Below, in pieces: positions 58,425 to 64,000 of a DNA stretch of 64,000 nucleotides. The translations under genes and the position numbers were made by a program. Numbering within the stretch: position 1 is the first letter of the stretch; each line of letters opens with the position of its first letter. This stretch comes from Rhizobium sp. NXC24 (lineage in GTDB: Bacteria; Pseudomonadota; Alphaproteobacteria; Rhizobiales; Rhizobiaceae). The notes below the pieces were generated by a model that was given only the letters and a program-made list of their open reading frames with translations, was not told the DNA's origin and made no database searches. The stretch spans positions 124,001 to 188,000 of the forward strand of contig NZ_CP024313.1 in the NCBI RefSeq assembly GCF_002944315.1, in the 5' to 3' direction.

Positions 58425-58823
58425 CCGATTCCGCCTTTGTTGATAACAGAAATATCTATGCCAACAGTAGGATTCTAGCAGCTGAGAACGCGTCAAAATA
58501 TCCCTCCTACAAAGCCAATTTTCTCAATGTTTTCTTGCGCTGCGCGCACGCGCGGGGCAAAAATCTGTGTGAGCGTTATCACTGTTGGGCCGAGCGCTAG
58601 GTGGGAGGGGGATTGCCCTCACTTTTGACCGGACACTTAGCCCGCAATGATCCCCTGTCCAACTGTGAACCTAGATGGTTTAACGGGCGGAGCCCAGCCA
58701 GGTTTGGAGGTCGTCCCAACAATGATGGTGCAGTCTCTCGTGCCCATAAATCACGCTCTTCGTCACTCGCTCTCAGTTTGAGCAAGCAATCGGTGGCGCT
58801 GCGAAGCGCTCCCTGGCTCACGC

Positions 58824-59711
58824 TTACGGCTCTGCCGGATTAACAAGAGCAGCCGCAACTTCGCCGATCGGCAGGTCAATGAGGCTGATGCCGCATTCCG
58901 CGCAGAAGCGGCGTTCGTTCTTGGTCATGGTTGCGGCATCAATCACAGCGAAGCGTGGGCCGTTGGAGCGCTTTATGATCTGGCGTGCGAAAATGCGCAA
59001 CATCTGGTCATCGAAGCGGCAGCCCAGAAAGAGAAAACCTCGATTGGCGCGCCGCTTCTTGACGATATCGGGGATCGGTGTCTGGATATCGATCTCTGTC
59101 AGTACTTCGACATAGTCGGCGTCTGACACGAGAAAATTAGCGGCGGGCCGAACGCTTCCATGAGGTGTATACAACACAGTTTTTGGCGCCGGGCTGTGCC
59201 TGAGTTCCTTTCCGGACAAATCGTAACTTTTCGTCCAAATGTCGCGGTTTTCATTTGCCCGCGTGACGCCTTGTATCTCGACCACGTCTGTTCGGGCATT
59301 CGCGATGAGAGCCGCGCGCATCGTCCCGTCGTACCAGCTGTCGATTATGAGCGAGAGTGGCAGCGTTGCAAGACAGGCATGGAGGACAGTCGACGGTGCG
59401 TACGGGGCGAATATCTCCGCCATCCAGGCTTGTACCGTTCGGCGATGCCTGCGCTGCTCGATAAACTGTGCGACCGACCACATGTTGCTCCGGATCCTGG
59501 AAGGCGCTGTCGCCCGTATGTTAAGAGCTGCTGCGACGGCTTCCGGACCATCCGGTACAGGCGGCGCCGCCGAACTTTGCCGGAGCAGCCCTGGACCGAG
59601 ATATGGGATTATGTCATCTGCGGCGAGCGCTTTCTTCAGCAAACGAAGTTGCTTTTCGGCGCGATCGCCTCGGAAGATCAAAAGATGATCAGATATAGGA
59701 AGCACAGTCAT
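58824..59711 (-). CDS. SIR2-like domain protein at the end of the nif operon
   Basis: The 295-residue protein has an N-terminal nucleotide-binding pattern DDIIPYLGPGLLRQS (about 32-46) and, near the end, GFLFLGCRFDDQMLRIFARQ, the pattern of SIR2-like (SIR2_2) proteins that bind or hydrolyse NAD. It starts 34 bases after nifT on the same strand, so it is probably cotranscribed with nifB-fdxN-nifZ-nifT. Catalytic activity and role in nitrogen fixation are unknown. NAD control, ADP-ribose chemistry and a defence role are all possible. Confidence 0.7.
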   Translation of the reverse strand: MTVLPISDHLLIFRGDRAEKQLRLLKKALAADDIIPYLGPGLLRQSSAAPPVPDGPEAVAAALNIRATAPSRIRSNMWSVAQFIEQRRHRRTVQAWMAEIFAPYAPSTVLHACLATLPLSLIIDSWYDGTMRAALIANARTDVVEIQGVTRANENRDIWTKSYDLSGKELRHSPAPKTVLYTPHGSVRPAANFLVSDADYVEVLTEIDIQTPIPDIVKKRRANRGFLFLGCRFDDQMLRIFARQIIKRSNGPRFAVIDAATMTKNERRFCAECGISLIDLPIGEVAAALVNPAEP

Positions 59712-59745
59712 GCCGCCGTCGCCTTTTGTCGTTCGTTAGCAGCGT

Positions 59746-59958
59746 TTAATCCTCCTCAGATATCTTTTTTGCTTCAACCGTAATCGGCAGGCGTGTGTCC
59801 TTCGGCAGATCGGGCAGGGCAAGCCGCCACCCATTCCTGAGCAGCACGCAACCGCCCCACAGATTTTCATTCTCCATAGCAACGATCGGCTCTTCGAGAT
59901 CCTTCTTGGAAACATATGCCGACAAGCCGGTTCCGGTTTTGCGGATCATCACTTTCAC
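59746..59958 (-). CDS. nifT: NifT/FixU
   Basis: This small protein of 70 residues, MKVMIRKTGTGLSAYVSKKD, with WGGCVLLRNGWRLALPDLP, is typical of NifT, a non-essential protein linked to nitrogenase maturation. It overlaps the nifZ stop by four bases. Confidence 0.93.
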   Translation of the reverse strand: MKVMIRKTGTGLSAYVSKKDLEEPIVAMENENLWGGCVLLRNGWRLALPDLPKDTRLPITVEAKKISEED

Positions 59959-60278
59959 GGGACTATTCCTTCCTTTGTGCTGCTAGTCGTTTCGGCAATT
60001 CTTGCCGCGGCTTTGTCGAGGCTCGTCAGTTCACGCGCACGCATTCCGACGATGGTGCCGCGATCCACCCATTCGACCGCATAGATATAGAACTGCTGCA
60101 GAAAGGTGCCGATGTCGCGCACATAACCCTCATCGCCCTTCCGCACCAGGTTTTCGCCAACGCCTTTGCCGGGATAGGTGCCGTCATTTTTTATGTGGCG
60201 CGTGGCGCGAACCCGCTCACCCAGTAGAAAGCGCGGCGGAGAGCCGATCTCCACTTCCTGTTCGCGTCCTAGGCCCAC
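59955..60278 (-). CDS. nifZ: NifZ
   Basis: NifZ helps assemble the P-cluster of the MoFe protein. The 107-residue protein has the family segment FLLGERVRATRHIKNDGTYP and a mid-region GDEGYVRDIGTFLQQFYIYA. It lies between fdxN and nifT, as in other rhizobial nif clusters. Confidence 0.92.
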   Translation of the reverse strand: MGLGREQEVEIGSPPRFLLGERVRATRHIKNDGTYPGKGVGENLVRKGDEGYVRDIGTFLQQFYIYAVEWVDRGTIVGMRARELTSLDKAAARIAETTSSTKEGIVP

Positions 60279-60372
60279 GGTGGTGCCTCGCTTTCGTAAG
60301 ACTGCTCAGCTTAACAGCGAAGGTCAAAATCTCCTTTGGAGGAGATACTGCCTTCGGCCAGCGAACAGGCGA

Positions 60373-60567
60373 TCAGGCTGGAACGCAGGTCTTCGGTACC
60401 GGACATACCGATGCGCATTGCTGGGTGTCGAAAGCTCCCTCGCATTCTGTGCACTTCTTCGGATCGATCACGTAGTTCTCGCCCTTCAGTTCTATCGCAC
60501 CTGATGGACATTCGAACTCGCAGGCTCCGCACTGGGTGCATTGGGATGCGATGATCTTGAAGGCCAT
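60373..60567 (-). CDS. fdxN: FdxN, 2[4Fe-4S] ferredoxin
   Basis: This 64-residue ferredoxin has two cluster motifs: [14 protein letters not shown] near the N-terminus and [19 protein letters not shown] near the end, the second with the long insertion typical of nif ferredoxins. It carries electrons for nitrogenase or for NifB chemistry. The ATG at 60567 follows CAGGAG. It lies 33 bases after nifB. Confidence 0.94.
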   Translation of the reverse strand: MAFKIIASQCTQCGACEFECPSGAIELKGENYVIDPKKCTECEGAFDTQQCASVCPVPKTCVPA

Positions 60568-60600
60568 TATCAACTCCTGAGGAGGTTAAAATAAAACAGT

Positions 60601-62082
60601 TCATGCCGTCCCTGTCAGCGGGTCAACGCCAAACTCGGCGGCATAAACCACGCTGATGGCTGTTTCGATGTACTCATAGGTATAGCAATCCATTGCTCGA
60701 ATGCCGGCGTCCGCCAGCCGCTTTTTAGGACAATCTCCGATCTTGGCGCAGAGCACGATGTCGATACCTTCGAGCGCAACGATCACACTGTCGAGTGTAG
60801 CGTCGTCACCCCAGCCGCCGCGGCAATATTGCTCGACCTTGCGATGGCCCACGAAGGCGATTCCTGTCGGAGAGGCTTCATAAATCTGGAACTCTTTCGC
60901 ATGGCCGAAATGTTCGTTTATGCGACCGCCGCCCTTCGTCGCTACCGCAACGTGAAGCGACCCGTCAGGGCCGGCTGCTTTGACCATTTCGATCGCCTCG
61001 CTCTTGGCTGCTGCATGATTGCCTCTCTCCCGCGCCACTACTTCGCGGTACGCCGCGCGATTGCGCTCGTCGTAGGAGGCTGCATCGGGAATGTGGTCGA
61101 GCGTGAACTCCTTGCCACGATCCTCGCCCAGCAGCCCCACGGCATCGGCCCGGCACTGCCGACAATGGCGCATCAGCTTGGCGCCGTTTTGGAGACGACC
61201 TTGAAGCACCTTCAATTCGATTGCCCGCGGAGCCCGTTGCCCGGTCAGACCATAGTAAGTGCCGTGCGCCGGGTCCGAAATCAGGGGCATCACATTATGC
61301 AAGAACGCCCCGCGCTCTTTCACCCATCTGTTCACCTCGATCAGGTGCTCGTCATTGACGCCGGGTATCATGACCGAATTGACCTTGACGAGGATGCCCC
61401 GCGCCGCCAGCATTTCCAGACCCAACATCTGTCGTTTGTGCAGGATTTCGGCCCCTTCGATGCCGGTGTAGCGCCGGTGATTGTAAAAAACCCACGGGTA
61501 TATCCTTGCGCCGATTTGCGGGTCGACCATGTTGATTGTGATGGTCACGTGATCGACATTCATGCTTGCGAGCTCGTCGACATGATCTGGCAGTGCTAAC
61601 CCATTGGTGGAGATGCAGAGCTTGATGTCGGGAATTTCCGCGGCAACTTTTTCGAAGGTCGCCTTCGTTCTGTTCCAGTCGTAACAGGCATCGCCCGGTC
61701 CGGCGATCCCAACGACGGAAAGCTGCGGCACTTCGTTTGCGACCGAAATGACTTTGCGCAGCGCCTGCTCTGGCGTCAGCTTTTCTGAGACGACACCCGG
61801 CCGGCTTTCGTTTGCGCAGTCATATTTGCGATTGCAGTAGTTGCACTGGATATTGCAAGCCGGTGCGACGGCGACGTGCATGCGCGCGAAATAGTGGTGT
61901 GCTTCTTCCGAATAGCAGGGATGATCCTTTATCTTCTCCCATGTCACTGGATCCATGTCATCCGGTTTTGCGGTTGAGCCGCAGGATGAGGATTTGCAGC
62001 TGCCGGACTTCGCATTAGTCAGCCGATTGTCGGACGTTTTGGCGCTGGCCGAGCTATCAAGCGAAATCATCGATGCGGTCAT
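60601..62082 (-). CDS. nifB: NifB, radical SAM FeMo-cofactor synthase
   Basis: NifB makes the 8Fe core (NifB-co) of the nitrogenase cofactor. The 493-residue protein has the radical SAM motif CNIQCNYC near residue 80, VVGIAGPGDACYDW and HCRQCRADAVGLLGEDRG. A C-terminal NifX-like domain follows (KGGGRINEHFGHAKEFQIYE). A -24/-12 promoter lies 40-55 bases upstream. Confidence 0.97.
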   Translation of the reverse strand: MTASMISLDSSASAKTSDNRLTNAKSGSCKSSSCGSTAKPDDMDPVTWEKIKDHPCYSEEAHHYFARMHVAVAPACNIQCNYCNRKYDCANESRPGVVSEKLTPEQALRKVISVANEVPQLSVVGIAGPGDACYDWNRTKATFEKVAAEIPDIKLCISTNGLALPDHVDELASMNVDHVTITINMVDPQIGARIYPWVFYNHRRYTGIEGAEILHKRQMLGLEMLAARGILVKVNSVMIPGVNDEHLIEVNRWVKERGAFLHNVMPLISDPAHGTYYGLTGQRAPRAIELKVLQGRLQNGAKLMRHCRQCRADAVGLLGEDRGKEFTLDHIPDAASYDERNRAAYREVVARERGNHAAAKSEAIEMVKAAGPDGSLHVAVATKGGGRINEHFGHAKEFQIYEASPTGIAFVGHRKVEQYCRGGWGDDATLDSVIVALEGIDIVLCAKIGDCPKKRLADAGIRAMDCYTYEYIETAISVVYAAEFGVDPLTGTA

Positions 62083-62121
62083 CTAGCAATTCCGTTGCTG
62101 GTGAAGATTGCAGTTCAATAC

Positions 62122-62137
62122 TGCAAGACCTATGCCA
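62122..62137 (-). promoter_or_regulatory. sigma-54 (-24/-12) promoter of nifB
   Basis: On the minus strand TGGCATAGGTCTTGCA has the GG and GC doublets at the exact ten-base spacing required by RpoN. It lies 40 bases before nifB, so NifA-dependent expression of the nifB operon is expected. I did not find a perfect TGT-N10-ACA activator site upstream; CGT-N10-ACA occurs around 62183-62198. Confidence 0.82.
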
Positions 62138-62313
62138 GGGACTGGGATTGTCTCACGCCGGGCGTTTTAGCGTTTCGCGTTCAATTGCATACACTTGCTT
62201 CGCACGGTTTCGTTCGTTCCTGACAATCGGCACATGGGCCTCGTCGCGAATGCGACGCGCCCTTGTCATGCGGAGTGCCGAGAGTGCATTTCCGACCTGA
62301 CGAACGCCATAGC

Positions 62314-64000
62314 TTAGAACTTTTTCACCTCGATATTGTGCCGGCGTAGAGCATAGCCGACCTGACGGGGCGTGAGGCCGAGCATACGAGCCGCTTTGGC
62401 CTGAACCCATCCAACTTTCTCCATTGCCTCGATCAGCCGGTCCCGCTCTGTGAGGCGCGGTGATAGGGCTAGGCAAGCCGGACCATTGGGATCGCAGGCC
62501 TTGAAGCGAGTTACCTCGGGATGCGAGACGCTGTCTGGTTGGGTAGAGAGCGGTGGTACTGCCGGCGTTGTTCCACCCCGAGTGAGCTCACCAATAGGCT
62601 TACCCTCGCCGCCGCCGTCGCCCTTCCAAAGACGCGCCGATAGACATTGGCTGTTCTGGCACGCAAAATCCGAGGGAACGATCGTTTTTGAGCGCGCCAA
62701 AGTCGCGGTCCTCCGCACGCAATTTTCCAGCTCGCGCACGTTCCCAGGAAAATAGCATTGCGAAATCAGGTCTAGTGCCGGCGCCGTGAAGGCGAGCTCG
62801 CGATTGTTCTCCCGGTTGAAGCGGTCGAGAAAAACTTTTGAAAGGCGCGAAATGTCTCCGGGCCGCTCTCTGAGTGGTGGCAAGACGATCGGCACGACAT
62901 TGATGCGATAGTAAAGGTCGGCCCTGAACTCGCCACTTGCGACCGCCGCCTCGAGGTCCTTGTTGGTTGCGCATATGAGCCTGATGTCGACTTTGAGGGT
63001 CTTAGTTCCGCCGACCCGCTCCAGCTCGCCTTCCTGCAGCACGCGCAAAAGCTTGGCTTGAAAGGCAGGCGAGATTTCGCCGATTTCATCAAGGAGCAGT
63101 GTTCCACCATTCGCCAATTCGAAACGCCCCGCGCGCTGCGAGACAGCCCCGGTGAAAGCGCCCTTTTCATGTCCGAAGAGTTCCGATTCCAGGACACCTT
63201 CAGGCAGTGCGGCGCAGTTTAGTTTGACAAAAGACTTCTTGCGGCGAGGGGAAAGCTCATGAATGGCCTGTGCGAAAAATTCCTTGCCAGTGCCGCTTTC
63301 ACCGCGCAGAAGCACTGTGGTATTCGTCATCGCCACGGCAGAGACGATTTCTAACACCTGCCTGACTGCGGGGCTTTCTCCGACGATCCAGTCGACTTTG
63401 GCTCTTGAATTTTGGCTCAGATCATTGCGTCCGCCTTCCGCGGATTTCCGGTGCAGCTGGATGATTTGGGGACCCGACGTGCTCAGGGCTCGGTGGAACG
63501 CGATCGTCTGGCCGACGAGATCGGCGACCATGGTAAGGAAGCGAATATCCTCGTTATGACGCAGCTCAGTGGCGCTGTCCTTGAAGCGGTCGATCCATAA
63601 CGTTCCGACCAGTTTGTGCGCAGCCCTTAAGGGAACCCCGATAAATGTAATGGGGATCGTGTCGCTGCTCAAAGACGGTTGAGGATCAGCCTGAAATAGC
63701 TCGGACTTACTGGTCTCCCTTATCACCAGTGGCTGTCCGGTCGTCACGATCTGATCCATTGCAGCCGGTGGGATGATGTGTCGAGCGCCCGATTGGCGAG
63801 GATCGGTTACTCCGGCCGACGCGGTAATTTCCGGCTCCCCTTCGCTCGCCAGTACAACGATTGCTCCATGACGCATTCGCAAAAAAGTGGGGAGGATATT
63901 GGCGACCTTGACAAGCGTGATCTCCAGCGGGGCAGCGGCCGTCAGGAGCTTCGATATTTCGTAGATCCCGCTGCAGGAGATTCCGATTTCAGGCGTTTTG
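62314..64000 (-). CDS. nifA: NifA, sigma-54-dependent activator (5' end outside window)
   Basis: NifA activates nif promoters with RpoN under low oxygen. The frame stays open to the right edge, giving 561 visible residues. A partial N-terminal GAF domain is followed by the AAA+ domain (Walker A GESGTGKE, GAFTGA loop, DEIG). The oxygen-sensing cysteine set of rhizobial NifA is complete: C-X11-C-X19-C-X4-C from SQCYFPGN to CQNSQC. The C-terminal helix-turn-helix reads AKAARMLGLTPRQVGYALRR. It is followed by nifB on the same strand. Confidence 0.96.
   Translation of the reverse strand, partial: KTPEIGISCSGIYEISKLLTAAAPLEITLVKVANILPTFLRMRHGAIVVLASEGEPEITASAGVTDPRQSGARHIIPPAAMDQIVTTGQPLVIRETSKSELFQADPQPSLSSDTIPITFIGVPLRAAHKLVGTLWIDRFKDSATELRHNEDIRFLTMVADLVGQTIAFHRALSTSGPQIIQLHRKSAEGGRNDLSQNSRAKVDWIVGESPAVRQVLEIVSAVAMTNTTVLLRGESGTGKEFFAQAIHELSPRRKKSFVKLNCAALPEGVLESELFGHEKGAFTGAVSQRAGRFELANGGTLLLDEIGEISPAFQAKLLRVLQEGELERVGGTKTLKVDIRLICATNKDLEAAVASGEFRADLYYRINVVPIVLPPLRERPGDISRLSKVFLDRFNRENNRELAFTAPALDLISQCYFPGNVRELENCVRRTATLARSKTIVPSDFACQNSQCLSARLWKGDGGGEGKPIGELTRGGTTPAVPPLSTQPDSVSHPEVTRFKACDPNGPACLALSPRLTERDRLIEAMEKVGWVQAKAARMLGLTPRQVGYALRRHNIEVKKF

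Noticed and set aside
1..64000. tRNA genes, rRNA genes, CRISPR arrays and intact insertion sequences
   Set aside because: I looked for cloverleaf-like elements, spaced short repeats and transposase motifs and saw none I could support.

Overview
The window is part of a rhizobial symbiotic plasmid. It carries three nodA genes, each behind its own nod box, a nodA-hsnT-nodFE unit, and a long nodABCSUIJ-(aldo/keto reductase)-nodHPQ operon that includes sulfation genes. It also carries fixNOQP-fixGHIS, fixLJ-fixK, and nifA-nifB-fdxN-nifZ-nifT. From memory of published gene orders, this combination matches the symbiotic plasmid of the Rhizobium tropici group (CIAT 899 and relatives). That assignment is an inference; no database search was possible.

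Layout. 0-7.6 kb: the 3' end of an AraC-type regulator, nodA3 (minus), a poor stretch with two opposed nod boxes, then nodA2-hsnT-nodF-nodE. 7.8-12 kb: a CycA-like amino-acid permease and a minus-strand beta-carbonic anhydrase/SulP pair. 12.2-16.3 kb: a minus-strand run of pseudoazurin, a HemN-like radical SAM enzyme, a SAM methyltransferase and an MFS exporter, which I consider the most interesting undescribed-looking system here. 16.5-25.1 kb: fixNOQP and fixGHIS (cbb3 oxidase and its assembly). 25.3-28.3 kb: an OmpW-like porin and the wreck of a thiamine operon (thiO and thiS intact, thiG and thiE reduced to fragments). 28.4-33.2 kb: hemN, fixL, fixJ, fixK. 33.2-40.2 kb: a decayed FabH-like gene, two paralogous XRE regulators flanking an orphan repC-like gene with a candidate antisense RNA, a DUF982 protein and small genes. 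40.6-53.4 kb: nodD and the divergent nodA1 operon. 53.4-58.8 kb: small orphan genes, decayed DNA and a candidate small RNA. 58.8-64 kb: the nif cluster on the minus strand, with nifA running off the right edge.

How the parts work together. NodD acting at the three nod boxes should drive synthesis (NodABC, NodFE), decoration (NodS N-methylation, NodU carbamoylation, NodH/P/Q sulfation, possibly HsnT) and export (NodIJ) of lipochitooligosaccharide signals. In the nodule, low oxygen should act through FixLJ and FixK at TTGA-N6-TCAA boxes to switch on fixNOQP and apparently ompW, and probably fixGHIS, hemN and the pseudoazurin cassette. NifA should switch on nifB and downstream genes from a -24/-12 promoter.

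Sequence oddities to note: a one-base shift fuses nodP in frame to nodQ; FixL lacks the histidine that ligates heme in characterised homologues; nodA2 and nodA3 share an identical 180-bp 5' block; and the repC-like gene has no repAB in the window.
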